Origin: Tritrichomonas musculus
Taxonomy: Eukaryota; Parabasalia; Tritrichomonadida; Tritrichomonadidae
Assembly (NCBI GenBank): GCA_039105265.1
Contig: JAPFFF010000010.1
Location: 1,550,001 to 1,614,000 of the forward strand
Direction: 5' to 3'
DNA: 64,000 nt
Each line of letters opens with the position of its first letter. The first letter of the stretch is position 1. Below, piece by piece: positions 28,380-38,665 of this stretch. A program made the position numbers and the translations under genes. The notes beneath the pieces were generated by a model. It saw only the letters and a program-made list of their open reading frames with translations. It was not told the DNA's origin and ran no database searches.

Positions 28380-31300
28380 AATATTATTTTTTATATATTT
28401 ATAGATTTGGAATGATTTGTTTTATTAAATTAAATCATAAGAAGCTTTATATATATAATTTTTTCACTCATCTATATGTGTTTGAATTTTTCCTTTCAAA
28501 CATGATAATCTAGCTCTTGCTGTTAATATGTCATTTTTAATTTTATATTGTTGTTTTGAAACTGAGCTTCTTTTAACGGAAATGTTTCTTTCGCATATTG
28601 CTTGAGTGGCTGGAATTGATAGAAATGTCGTGGCCAATTCAGCAATGTCATTCATTGAGTTTGAATAAACTGCAGCTGCCCAAAATTCGGTGTTAGAATC
28701 ATAGATCAAATCTCCATTTGGCAATTTTTCTGCCGAGTATTGGAAAAAATTCTTATATTGATCTCGAACTCTGGATTTTTTTTCTCTATCAAATTTTTTA
28801 ATTTTGCATAATTCATTTATGCAATATAGAGAGCATTGATATGAACTTTCATTCTTCATTTCATTTAAGTTTCTCCAGTGTTTTAATTTGGATGCATTAT
28901 TGCTTATGTTATTTGAATTGGCTTCATGATTATTAGTTTGCGATTTGTTCTCTTCATCAATTTCATTTATTGTTTGTTCTGTTACAGAGTAGTAATTAAA
29001 TAAAGTTTCTTGTTTTAATTCTGACTTATCTTTTATTGAATTTTTATCAATGGTGATCATATTTTTGGCATATCTTTTTTTTTCATCTTCTTCAATTTCC
29101 CTGATGACTTCATCTATATTGAGTGTGTCATTCTTTTCTTCTTCTTCATTTTGAGTTTCATCATCAGAACTTGAGTCTTCTTTAATAAAGGAGCGAAGAA
29201 TATAATCACTTTCAAGTTTATTTAATTTTTTTAAATATTTTGAGAAGTCTAAAGATGGATAATCTGGGTATTCGTTCTCTTCATCACAAAGTGCTTCTTT
29301 GAAAAAGTTTTTGCGATAATCATTTCTTCCAATTGAGGTAAATGAATAAGCCGTTTCAATTAATTCAATTCTGGCATTTTCTTTATAATCATTTTGAAAT
29401 GCATTAATTATTAATTGGCATTCATTAGATAAAATCAACAATGACAATTTACATGTTTTCAAATGATTGATTAATTGATCAAACAATGGTTTTACCCACC
29501 ATAACGGAGCACGGTTACTCTCAATTTTGTCAATGAATATTTTTATTGGCATTAATATGGTTGTCAATTCTCTGATGATTTCTGGGATTCCTTCTTTAAA
29601 TTCGGCAAATCTTTTTTGATTTAGCAACTTTTTGATTGGTTTACTATTTGTATTTTTGAAAATTCTATCAATAACTTCTTTGTTTTGTATAGCCCAAAAA
29701 GCAACATCAAACATAAAGACCCATCTGGTTTCTATTAAAGATGGAATGAATTTTTTTAAGCATAAATACAAGGATGGTTTCCGAAGTAAAACTTGCAAAG
29801 AACATAGTATTTCTACACATTTAGATAAATTGGCACTTTTTTGTGTGATTTTCAATAAAGAACGGTTGAAAATATGGCATGTGCATGGAATAAAAAGAAC
29901 TGCGCTATACTTAGGATTATCGAAAAATTTATTTTGCATCGATTCTGGATTTAGATGGTCTAATCCTTTCATTTGCGCGGGGAGTCTATCTCCAACGAAA
30001 CAAGAAACAGTTATATTATGTTCTAAGGCTTTGTCTATTGTGTCTTTTCCAATTTCCATATAGTCTTTGGCAGTAAAAGTGCTCATAGTATATGATTTGA
30101 ATAAAAAAGTGCCATGTTGATGGATGATATCATTAAAAAGTATATCGACGAAATGATTATGAGCAACTGTTCCTCCATCAAGAGCAGCTGCAATTGGGTT
30201 TGATAGAGAGGTCAATTGGCATTGAAAAAGCAAAGAACTTTTTGATAAATCAATAATTCTTTGGCGTATTTGACGTCTATTTCGAACTTTGTATATTTTA
30301 TTTGGTTTCTCAGTCTTTCCAAATTCAAATGATTTTTGTCCTGCTCTAATAAAGTGTAATAGCAAATCATTAAATTCATTTGAACATATACTTCGAATAC
30401 TGAAATTAAGTTGAGCGCATACTAATGCTACATGATCTTCTAAGGAAAGATCGGCTGTATCTAAAACCCTTACGATAGGCATTTCTGTTAAAAAATTATC
30501 GATTTTTCTTTGTTTTTCTTCGTCAATAAATTGTGAACAATCATGATTATCATCATATCTGGATGGTCGTTTATGATATTGACATTTTATTATTTTACCA
30601 TTGATTTCCACAAAATTTCCGCAATAAATATGATTTCGAGATTGTTTTCCTTCTTTAAATTTATCAGCATGAGTAGCACCTTTATGAATAATTATTTTTT
30701 TTAAATCATTGCTTCCACTATTACTTGGATTACCAGAATCTTCAACATTGCTATGATTTATGTTGGAATTACTTTCATCAATTTTATTATCATCATCCGC
30801 TGATAAAGATCCAATGTCATTATGCTTATTTTTTTTGGGAACGGTATGAAAAAAATGAGTTATTGCCTCCATAAGCTGTAAAAAAATTATATTATTATTA
30901 CATCAGAAACAAAATTTTCAAATTCAAATTTTGTATAAAATTCAAATAATTTCTTCAAATTTGATAAGAATAATCATATTTTATATAGTAAATTGAGAAA
31001 ATAAAATCACAATTATTATTATAAAATATGGTTGTGCATAACAAATTTGAAGGAATAAGAAAAAAAATGTTTTCGGTTTTTCTCAATAAAATCCTTACTG
31101 GCAATGGAAATGAATCAATTAATCACTGTAAATTTCTTTTTATATACTCAAAAACATATATTTCATTAAATTAATTTATATTTATATAAATATTTATTTT
31201 TTGTATAAAGAAATATCTATATCACCATGTTGATAATATCTATATTAAAAAATTAAAATGCATTTGATTTGAAAATTAAAATGTTATATATTCCTACAGA

Positions 31301-31981
31301 TTTACATCAAATTTATGCTAATTGAAAAAATATATGCTAATTGAGTAAATAGAGTCAACAAAATGAAATATCAAGTAGGTTTTAAAACAGACAATTGAAA
31401 TAAATACAGTCGATATTTTTGGTGAAAAAATGCATTTAAAATTTTTTCAGGTTTGTGTCTACTCATCTTACGAATTCTTATTTTAAGCATTTGATGAAAT
31501 ATTTTTCAACCAAAATTATTTCTATTTTTATTAAACAATGCTTGAATATTTTTTTTTTAATTTTTTGACCATGGGCAGGTCCTTGACCTTCTCAAAATAT
31601 ATTGAAAAAGTTGCTGTCCTGCCCGTTTGACCATGGTCAAAAATTGAATTTATATTGAATTTTTCAATATATAAAATGAAAAACACACAAATTTGTCTTG
31701 ACCTTCTCAATTCCAATAATTTATGAGTATTTTATATTAATAATTTATCAAATATTTGAATATTTTTATAGAAAAAATGAATAAAAATATAGAAAATAAT
31801 TCTGAATTATTAAAAATAAATAATTCAATTATATTTTGGAATTAAGGAAGAATAAACATATTTAAATGAAAATTTTTATCTTATGGTTTTTGTAAAACAA
31901 AATTATATTTGTCCAAGGGCATTTTAATTCATCATGGGCGGTCAAAGAAACTGACCAAATGCTGACCAGGTACAACCATAT
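28149..31981. mobile_element. hAT-superfamily DNA transposon, apparently complete
   Basis: The element of about 3.8 kb has imperfect terminal inverted repeats (left AGTTGTACCTGGCCA from 28151; right, reversed, GGTTGTACCTGGTCA), candidate 8-bp duplications TTAATAAT on both sides, and one long transposase frame on the minus strand. Subterminal regions are dense in TGACC/GGTCA words, including the perfect palindrome TTTGACCATGGTCAAA at 31626-31641 and GACCAGTGGTC near 28175; such subterminal repeats are typical transposase-binding sites. The exact ends are uncertain by two bases because the termini differ (ATAG versus ATATGG). No internal break in the transposase is visible, so it may be recent. 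Confidence 0.8.
28464..30872 (-). CDS. hAT transposase
   Basis: The 802-residue protein has an N-terminal region with Cys/His residues (YCGNF, KCQYH, NHDC) suggestive of a zinc-binding DNA-recognition module and a central RNase H-like region. In order it shows AAALDGGTVAHNHF (first catalytic Asp), CFVGDRLPAQMKGL (second), PCTCHIFNRSLL (the hAT C/D(2)H motif) and ETRWVFMFDVAFW. The C-terminal hAT dimerisation segment reads LSIPATQAICERNISVKRSS. An acidic insertion (ETQNEEEEKND) lies about residue 565. The frame is uninterrupted from ATG 30870-30872 to a stop at 28464. It would cut and paste elements carrying the matching ends. Confidence 0.88.
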   Translation of the reverse strand: MEAITHFFHTVPKKNKHNDIGSLSADDDNKIDESNSNINHSNVEDSGNPSNSGSNDLKKIIIHKGATHADKFKEGKQSRNHIYCGNFVEINGKIIKCQYHKRPSRYDDNHDCSQFIDEEKQRKIDNFLTEMPIVRVLDTADLSLEDHVALVCAQLNFSIRSICSNEFNDLLLHFIRAGQKSFEFGKTEKPNKIYKVRNRRQIRQRIIDLSKSSLLFQCQLTSLSNPIAAALDGGTVAHNHFVDILFNDIIHQHGTFLFKSYTMSTFTAKDYMEIGKDTIDKALEHNITVSCFVGDRLPAQMKGLDHLNPESMQNKFFDNPKYSAVLFIPCTCHIFNRSLLKITQKSANLSKCVEILCSLQVLLRKPSLYLCLKKFIPSLIETRWVFMFDVAFWAIQNKEVIDRIFKNTNSKPIKKLLNQKRFAEFKEGIPEIIRELTTILMPIKIFIDKIESNRAPLWWVKPLFDQLINHLKTCKLSLLILSNECQLIINAFQNDYKENARIELIETAYSFTSIGRNDYRKNFFKEALCDEENEYPDYPSLDFSKYLKKLNKLESDYILRSFIKEDSSSDDETQNEEEEKNDTLNIDEVIREIEEDEKKRYAKNMITIDKNSIKDKSELKQETLFNYYSVTEQTINEIDEENKSQTNNHEANSNNISNNASKLKHWRNLNEMKNESSYQCSLYCINELCKIKKFDREKKSRVRDQYKNFFQYSAEKLPNGDLIYDSNTEFWAAAVYSNSMNDIAELATTFLSIPATQAICERNISVKRSSVSKQQYKIKNDILTARARLSCLKGKIQTHIDE

Positions 31982-31989
31982 TTAATAAT
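31982..31989. repeat. Candidate 8-bp target-site duplication, right copy
   Basis: TTAATAAT duplicates 28141-28148 just outside the right end of the hAT element. Confidence 0.55.
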
Positions 31990-32069
31990 GTTTTTGGTAT
32001 AAAACTTTATATTAATCAAATAAAAAAGTTAAAATGAAATGCTTAATCTTATTCTGTTTTGACATATTA

Positions 32070-32127
32070 CGAGTTTATACGACCTACTTTTTGAGCTTCG
32101 CTCAAAAAGTAGGTTCGAATAAACTCG
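32070..32127. repeat. Strong hairpin with 15-bp perfect stem
   Basis: ACCTACTTTTTGAGC at 32082-32096 and GCTCAAAAAGTAGGT at 32100-32114 are exact reverse complements with a three-base TTC loop. Outer arms CGAGTTTA (32070-32077) and TAAACTCG (32120-32127) pair again after a small internal loop. On the minus strand the tip reads TTGAGCGAAGCTCAA, sharing TGAGCGAAGC with the GC-rich stem-loop at 26207-26296. It lies between the hAT element and the PA200-like gene, about 185 bp before the latter's ATG. Confidence 0.8.
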
Positions 32128-32204
32128 AATTCCTTTCAATTAAAAGTTTTGAATAACTTTTTTCTCATAAAAAGTTATTGACATTTTTTTGCTTGTTATT
32201 TTTA

Positions 32205-32216
32205 TTCAAAAAGTGG
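32205..32216 (+). promoter_or_regulatory. Recurrent upstream phrase TTCAAAAAGTGG
   Basis: This 12-mer lies about 100 bp before the ATG at 32312. The same or nearly the same phrase occurs upstream of several other genes here (14697 minus strand, 50494, 55316, 56735), so it is a candidate promoter element. Function is not established. Confidence 0.3.
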
Positions 32217-32311
32217 TTTCATTGAAAGAAATTGATGTTTATTTAAAAAGATAAAAATTGAAAAAACTCACTGAAAAAATTAAATAAATTGAAATTCTCT
32301 AAAGTAGCCAA

Positions 32312-35300
32312 ATGAAAAAAGTTATTCAAAAGCTTTATCAAAAACTGCCGGAGGCATATGCAATAAAACCCGAACAAGTTAGGTCGTCATATCAACTTCT
32401 TTATGATAGACTGAATGATTCATTTCATAAAAACGATTTTAACAGAATTTACAATTTACTCCATTGTTCATTAAAATCAGATCAATTATTAAATTTTGAA
32501 TTACCAATTAAGGAAAACGACCAATCCAAAGGCAATCTTTTATTAGATATTATCAATTTAATATATTCAATTATAACAATATATCCCGTGAAGTATTACA
32601 AAACGCAATTGGTAGCTGCTTCATTTCTAAATGAATTACTTAAGACACACAAGCAAATTTCTAATCTTGTTTTAAATTGGCATCCATTTTATAAAGTAAT
32701 GCAATTTTTCACTTTCAGCAAAGAATCTTTCTTTCTATGCGGTGAGAACGTTCCACATTTTAAAGATGAGGATACAACAAAATATATCACCAATTTCTTT
32801 GAGCTCTCAAATCGAATCTCACATTATTTTCCTAATGAAATTGATTCAAATACAAGTACGACCAAACAACTAGTGAAAAAGTTCATTCCGAAAATTTCAC
32901 CCAATGGAAAATATTCACAATCTAATATTGTATATTTTTGCTTCTTATGTCCACCTCATAAAGGACAATACAAGTTATTCATTGATTTTCTTCTTCTCGA
33001 ACTTCGCGACACATCGAACGAACAAAATGCAATTTCACTTTTTTATCTAATTAATAAAGTAATTCAATGCAACATTGAAGATGACTTTTCATTCCTTCTT
33101 CCAATTGTTTCCCAATTCATTAGCACTCAAGTTGTCTCAGAGAAGAAGATAAAGTATCCAAATCATTCGATCATTTCACCATTTTTTAAAAGCAAATTGT
33201 TGCCAATTGAATACAGTGAAATTTTGGCCAAAATAATCACTTCACTTTTCATATCACCACCAACTAGAAAAGCAGTTCTTGATCTTCTTGAAAATTTCTT
33301 CATTTCATTCAAGAACATAATTCATCCATCAGTTTCAGAGAACGAATTGTGTCCGATTGACAATTTCTCGTTATATCTCGTTCTTTACTTAAAAAGTTGC
33401 CTGAAAAAACTGTCAAAAAGTGACACTCGAAAGATATTTTTCAATATGAACAAAGAACTGGGACCAAGTCAAGAAGAACTTCACAAGTTCCTCTCTCTGA
33501 CAAGTGAGCAACGAATCATGAACATTCGAAATTGCGCTTATCCGATCACAATTTTAATTGAAACGTCACTTGATCCATCGACAACTGACCATTATTTTGA
33601 GATTGCCTATCAGTGTATCAACTTCATGGATACCGAAGAAAACGTATCATCTAGTGGTTGGAACATTTTTTCAGCTCTAATGATGTCAATTGATAAAAAT
33701 GAAAAAATGCGCCAAAACATCGAGCACATCATTGAAATTGCTGCCAACAATTTGTATCGAATTGAAATACAATATAACATTGCAAACTTCTTGCATATAT
33801 TGTTTTCTAAGGTTCCATTTAATAAGAAAACTACTTTGAAAGGTTTGGAGCATCTTAATTTCCCAAGACTTGCTTCATTAATTTTGAGCAATTTGATGAG
33901 CATTTTTCGATCCCTTCCGAAACCTGGAGATGAGAATGAAGATGAAGATGAAAGTGCTGATATTTCAGAAAATGTTTTGAGACTTATTAGTTCATTTGCT
34001 TATTCAATGTTTGAAAATTCTGATGCAGAAGTCAAAGAAGAACTTGTTCCTATTTTTGTTTCATTAGCGACAGATGAAGACATTGCACCGAAGTATGAAT
34101 ATTTTGAGGACATTGTTTGTAACTTCACACTTAATGCGACATTTAAGCAAGCAGAAACGATTTCAAAAGCATTCGAAAAACAAATTGAATTAAGAAAACA
34201 TAATTCAGTGATGTTTAGTTACTTGGCAAAAATATATGCATCTATTTTACCACCAAATCTAAAGACCGTTGAATCAGTTAAGCATGTCATTGATGTGATT
34301 TTCCCTTTTACGAAGGATAAAGATAGAAAAATTAGAATGGCTGCGTGGGATTCTATTTCTTCAGCATTACGGACGAGTGATTGTATTTGTAATTTTAAAG
34401 TTCAAATAAAATCAGAGAAAATAAAAGAGAATCCATTTGAAAATGCAAGACTTGAAGATTTTGATATCATTTGGAATCCGAAGCCTGATTTGTCGAATTT
34501 GGCATTTGAAATATTTGATCCAATTTATGAAAAACTTCTAACGATAAAAGATCCACATGAAATCAATGAATTATTAAAAGAAATTAAAAAACCGTTATCA
34601 TTTTATTTTGTAACATGTAACGCATTCACAGAAGGATCGATTGATAACGAAGTTGATGAATTTTTTACAGATCCGATTTATAATGTATCTGCATTTTATA
34701 GAAAGTCATTTCCAATTAAAGACAAATTTGTTAAATGTGCACTTCGAATCATTAATGAATTTTGTGACCAAGAAAACTTGATTAGTAATATTAATGAGAT
34801 CTGTAGCAATCTATTTATTGTATTATCACAATCAGATGCAGAAACAGATCCTCCATCACAACTGAGAAATTATTACATTCCTTTTGACTATTCAAGTCCA
34901 TTTTATAACAAGTCTGTGATTAATGATTGGTTGTATTGCACATACAGCAAGCGAAGGAGTCAATTTTTAATTCACATTAATGATGACATAAGAAAATTGA
35001 TAACAGCTAATATTGAATTATCAATGAGTAATTATGAAAGTATAAATGAATATTCTAATGTAACATTGTTTACATTATGTCCATATTATAAGCCATTATT
35101 GATAACGATTTTTGAAAATATTGTGAAAAAAGCTAATCCAAAGCAATTTGATGAATTCGTTAAATTCTTAGGAATGATGTCTGTTTGTGATGTTCTTGAA
35201 CAAGATTATGAACTTTGTTGTAAAATATTGATTATTATTTTGAAGTCTAATTTGAAAAACAAAGATCGATTGCCTAATTTAAAAAGATTTATGAGCTTGA

Positions 35301-37504
35301 TGTGCATTTCATCACTTCCTTCAGAATCACCAAAATCAAATGAGAAAGAATTTGTTGATTTATTGAATGAAATTGAAAATAATTATTTGAATAAGAATCC
35401 AAATAATCGTACTTATAATTACTTTATAATTCTTATTATTTATATGTGTTTGAAACGAGTATATAATGTTTCTGATTCAGTTTTTGAATACGTCATGAAA
35501 AGTGTGACCCATTTTGATGAGAAAAACTCAGAAATTGGTGAATCTTGCTTGACATGTATTCTTGAAAGACGATCTAAATTTACTAAAGAAAAAGTTGAAG
35601 TAACAAATTATCCAACAATTCCTTCTTTTCCAAATATTTTAGATCAAGTTTCCATCAAACTCGAAGAAAATGGAAATTATTTTCCTTCATTGAATTTTGA
35701 GAATAATAATAAAAAAGAAGAAGAAATTATTTTATCAGAAGAAGAAGAAGAAGAGGAAGAAGAATTTAAAGAAGAAGAAGAAGAAAAATATTCTCTTAAT
35801 TCGAATCCAGCGAATGTTTTGAGTCTCTCTAATAAGAATCGAAATGAAGAGATTAAAAAAGTATTTGAATCATATGAAAACATTGAAATTGAATGGACCG
35901 ATAATGACAGTTATAATCTTTTTAATTCTGAATTCTTATTTGATCAATCGAATGGTTTCTTTCAATTCAAGGATCATTATCATCACAAGAAATATGAATT
36001 CATCAAGGATCAATTCCTTATTGAAAACATTGGAAATTTGTTGGCATCAGCATCAAATTCAATCAATGAAAAAAGCATGAAAAGCAATATTAAGTATTGT
36101 AACATTTGGGATAGATATGCAATAACAGTTGGTCCTTATAGCACTAAAGAAATCAACAAAAATTGCATCAAATACATGTCCGAATATTATTCTAATAATT
36201 CAATTGTTGTCTCAAAAGTCCTTCATGAATTGATCCTGAGCTTCATTGGAAAAATATTTTATTGGAATAAAGAAGACCAAATTGAATTCATAAAACTTGT
36301 TGTCCTTCCTGTTGTTTGTATTTTTTCATCAAATCCAAACACGATAAGCTTTGCAAGCAGCATCATAACAAGAGCGAATTTCCTTGTGAATCCGTTTTGT
36401 TTTGCTCCTTTGATAAAAGTTCTCTTTTGTCTTTCTTCAGAAAAGCCGAATCTTCATGTTCACAATCGTTCTCTGATTATGTTTTTAGCGAATCAAATCT
36501 CATTAAGAACATTCCATTTTTACAATTCGATTGATCAGTTTAATGAAAAATTCATTAAGTTATTCATCATCAACATGAGTGAATATAATTCAAACGAAGT
36601 TGAGAGTATGATAAAACTCATTTTTTCTTTCATTTTCTCAACTTCATTTTTAAACAAAGAGTCACCATTGTATTCGAAAGAAATAGAATCAAAATTGAAT
36701 TCATTTCTCAATATTTTTGATGACTTTCTCAAACAAAAGATTGAAACAAATCCAAGCATGAAGAGGAATTTCATTCATGCTTTGACTTTCTCTCTTTCTT
36801 TGTTTGAATTATCTTCTTATGACGTTCGCATTTCTGTTTTACCTTTGTTTATGAAACATATGCACACAATTCTAAATCTTCTCAATTCTTCGAATATCAA
36901 CGAAGAAGAACAGTTCATTAAGTCGACAGGATCACTCATTGAAAACAGCATCTTTTTCATGAACAACGAAATTGAGTTAAAATTTGTCTCTTTGTTGGTG
37001 AATGAAATGATGAATTTGTCGCTTCCAATGCAACTCATTTTACTTGAGAATCTCAACAAAATGATTGAAGGAAACATCTTCAACATTCCAAAGAATGATT
37101 ATCCAGAGTATGAGAGAATTCTTCTCAAATATGGTAATTTTGTGAAAACGAAAAATTATGGGAATGATCTGAGACTCAAAATTGCAAAAATTCTTGGAAT
37201 TTTCGAGATCAGAAAAAGTGACAATGATACTGTTGATGAGAAACAAAATTGTATTGATGACGAAGTGATGATATCTGCTTCAATCATTTTGAATTCATTT
37301 TTGTTTGATCGAGGAGATGAAAGAGTAACGAAGGCCTTCAACTTGATGGAGGAACACTGCACATCTAAGAAGTCAAAGAACATAGAATTTTTCAAAAGCG
37401 TGTCCGAAATATTCACAAGACGGCATGTTGATCACGTTTTGAATGAAGTTCAAGATTTAATTATTCAATGCATGGGATCACTCGCACCAAGCTACATTTG
37501 CTAA
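32312..37504 (+). CDS. HEAT-type giant protein resembling proteasome activator PA200/Blm10
   Basis: The 1730-residue protein is all-helical with HEAT-like repeats and no membrane segment. Family features include an N-terminal LNWHPFYKVMQFF (compare the WRPLY motif of PA200), a central FDIIWNPKPDLSNLAFEIF (compare the ...TWH.P...E motif), a comparable length (human PA200 is about 1840) and a C-terminal LAPSYIC that lines up with the PA200 ending PPSYYA. PA200/Blm10 caps the 20S proteasome. An acidic run (EEEEEEEEEFKEEEEE) lies near residue 1145. The penultimate Tyr of the gate-opening HbYX motif is replaced by Ile. The stop overlaps TAAA. An importin- or other HEAT-family scaffold is the alternative. 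Confidence 0.65.
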   Translation: MKKVIQKLYQKLPEAYAIKPEQVRSSYQLLYDRLNDSFHKNDFNRIYNLLHCSLKSDQLLNFELPIKENDQSKGNLLLDIINLIYSIITIYPVKYYKTQLVAASFLNELLKTHKQISNLVLNWHPFYKVMQFFTFSKESFFLCGENVPHFKDEDTTKYITNFFELSNRISHYFPNEIDSNTSTTKQLVKKFIPKISPNGKYSQSNIVYFCFLCPPHKGQYKLFIDFLLLELRDTSNEQNAISLFYLINKVIQCNIEDDFSFLLPIVSQFISTQVVSEKKIKYPNHSIISPFFKSKLLPIEYSEILAKIITSLFISPPTRKAVLDLLENFFISFKNIIHPSVSENELCPIDNFSLYLVLYLKSCLKKLSKSDTRKIFFNMNKELGPSQEELHKFLSLTSEQRIMNIRNCAYPITILIETSLDPSTTDHYFEIAYQCINFMDTEENVSSSGWNIFSALMMSIDKNEKMRQNIEHIIEIAANNLYRIEIQYNIANFLHILFSKVPFNKKTTLKGLEHLNFPRLASLILSNLMSIFRSLPKPGDENEDEDESADISENVLRLISSFAYSMFENSDAEVKEELVPIFVSLATDEDIAPKYEYFEDIVCNFTLNATFKQAETISKAFEKQIELRKHNSVMFSYLAKIYASILPPNLKTVESVKHVIDVIFPFTKDKDRKIRMAAWDSISSALRTSDCICNFKVQIKSEKIKENPFENARLEDFDIIWNPKPDLSNLAFEIFDPIYEKLLTIKDPHEINELLKEIKKPLSFYFVTCNAFTEGSIDNEVDEFFTDPIYNVSAFYRKSFPIKDKFVKCALRIINEFCDQENLISNINEICSNLFIVLSQSDAETDPPSQLRNYYIPFDYSSPFYNKSVINDWLYCTYSKRRSQFLIHINDDIRKLITANIELSMSNYESINEYSNVTLFTLCPYYKPLLITIFENIVKKANPKQFDEFVKFLGMMSVCDVLEQDYELCCKILIIILKSNLKNKDRLPNLKRFMSLMCISSLPSESPKSNEKEFVDLLNEIENNYLNKNPNNRTYNYFIILIIYMCLKRVYNVSDSVFEYVMKSVTHFDEKNSEIGESCLTCILERRSKFTKEKVEVTNYPTIPSFPNILDQVSIKLEENGNYFPSLNFENNNKKEEEIILSEEEEEEEEEFKEEEEEKYSLNSNPANVLSLSNKNRNEEIKKVFESYENIEIEWTDNDSYNLFNSEFLFDQSNGFFQFKDHYHHKKYEFIKDQFLIENIGNLLASASNSINEKSMKSNIKYCNIWDRYAITVGPYSTKEINKNCIKYMSEYYSNNSIVVSKVLHELILSFIGKIFYWNKEDQIEFIKLVVLPVVCIFSSNPNTISFASSIITRANFLVNPFCFAPLIKVLFCLSSEKPNLHVHNRSLIMFLANQISLRTFHFYNSIDQFNEKFIKLFIINMSEYNSNEVESMIKLIFSFIFSTSFLNKESPLYSKEIESKLNSFLNIFDDFLKQKIETNPSMKRNFIHALTFSLSLFELSSYDVRISVLPLFMKHMHTILNLLNSSNINEEEQFIKSTGSLIENSIFFMNNEIELKFVSLLVNEMMNLSLPMQLILLENLNKMIEGNIFNIPKNDYPEYERILLKYGNFVKTKNYGNDLRLKIAKILGIFEIRKSDNDTVDEKQNCIDDEVMISASIILNSFLFDRGDERVTKAFNLMEEHCTSKKSKNIEFFKSVSEIFTRRHVDHVLNEVQDLIIQCMGSLAPSYIC

Positions 37505-37585
37505 ATTGATAATCAAAATAAATAAAAAAAAGTTTAAAAATCATTTAATAAGATGTTTGATTTTTACTTTAATAAATCAATTAGA

Positions 37586-38089
37586 TCATCCAATATTTAA
37601 AAATGGATAAAAAGAAATATACTGAGATTGATAACCACCCATTGCACAAAACTTGTCTCCTTTTGATATTGGTAAAAATATTGAACTCATCATTTGATAA
37701 CTACTGGAATTATTTATTTGTGAAATATTGAATAATGTTCCATTGATTTTCAATATTGCTGGTGATTGGGGTGCTCCACTTGAATGACAACAATAAGAAA
37801 TACAATGAGCATAAATCCATCCATTTCTTGTTGCGACATTTTCTGAATTCCATGCTTGAATCTCTTCTTTAGACCAATCTGGGAAACCTGTTTGTGTTCC
37901 TTCTATTCCTGGAATGAAAAATAATGGATAAGGATCGCCGCCTTGATTAGCTGTGAAACTGTCGACTTTTGAAAGTGGAATTAATGTTGAACCAAAACTA
38001 TTTAAAGAATTAGAATGTTGAGAAAAGTAAATATCGGTTGAATCTTTGAAATTACTAATACAATGAATATATGTGAATATTTTATTATT
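37586..38089 (-). pseudogene. 5'-truncated gene with duplicated phage-tail-like domain
   Basis: A 167-codon open frame without an ATG at its start runs from a stop at 38090-38092 to TGA at 37586-37588. It contains two similar units of about 75 residues. The first ends STLIPLSKVDSFTANQGGD followed by LFFIPGIEG; the second begins ATRNGWIYAHCIS, includes LKINGTLFNIS and ends SIFLPISKGDKFCAMGG followed by ISFYPF. The pattern NGW...I(N)G...(L)P(V/I)xKGD...FYP is one I associate with C-terminal modules of bacterial and phage tail-type structural proteins. Codon composition is more balanced than the flanks. It is probably the remaining 3' part of a laterally acquired gene; the family assignment is tentative. 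Confidence 0.5.
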
Positions 38090-38665
38090 TTAATATATTC
38101 ATAAAAGGTAAAATCTATCCAAAATCTTCATATGCAATTTTTATAACATTTGTTATTTATTTATTTTTCAGCATTCACTTTATTTTTTCATTCAAATATA
38201 ATGTTCACTTTGCGTTACTTGATAATTTTTCAAGTAAATATTCTGTGGTTATATGAAGTTTATTTAATTATAAATTAAAATATTTGGTTGAAAAATACTG
38301 ATACAGATAAAAATTGATAGAATTACATATAATTTTAAAAATCATGAAGAATAAAATAAGCGAAGAACTCAATTTTATATTCATTTGTTATCAGTATAAA
38401 TGGATAAATTGACTCCACACTGATTTGAAATTTGATTGATTTTTTGCATTTGTGAAATGAGATATTTAACTATTAAATTAAAAATAAGTATAAAATTAAT
38501 TTATCATGATAATATTGATTTGTTTTCTTTTATTAAATGATAAAATGAAAAATTGCTTTAGAACGCTCAACCGAATTATAATATCTTTAGAGCTGATGAA
38601 AGAATTTATATCCAGATTTAGTAATAATCTGAATTATAAAAGGCCAATAATTAGCTCAAAAGACA
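38090..38665. other. AT-rich region between gene remnants
   Basis: No intact gene. A short plus-strand frame at 38506-38712 may be noncoding or the degraded N-terminal part of the PARG-like remnant that follows. Confidence 0.35.

Noticed and set aside
29632-30063. 143-codon plus-strand frame
   Set aside because: It is antisense to the conserved RNase H-like core of the hAT transposase.
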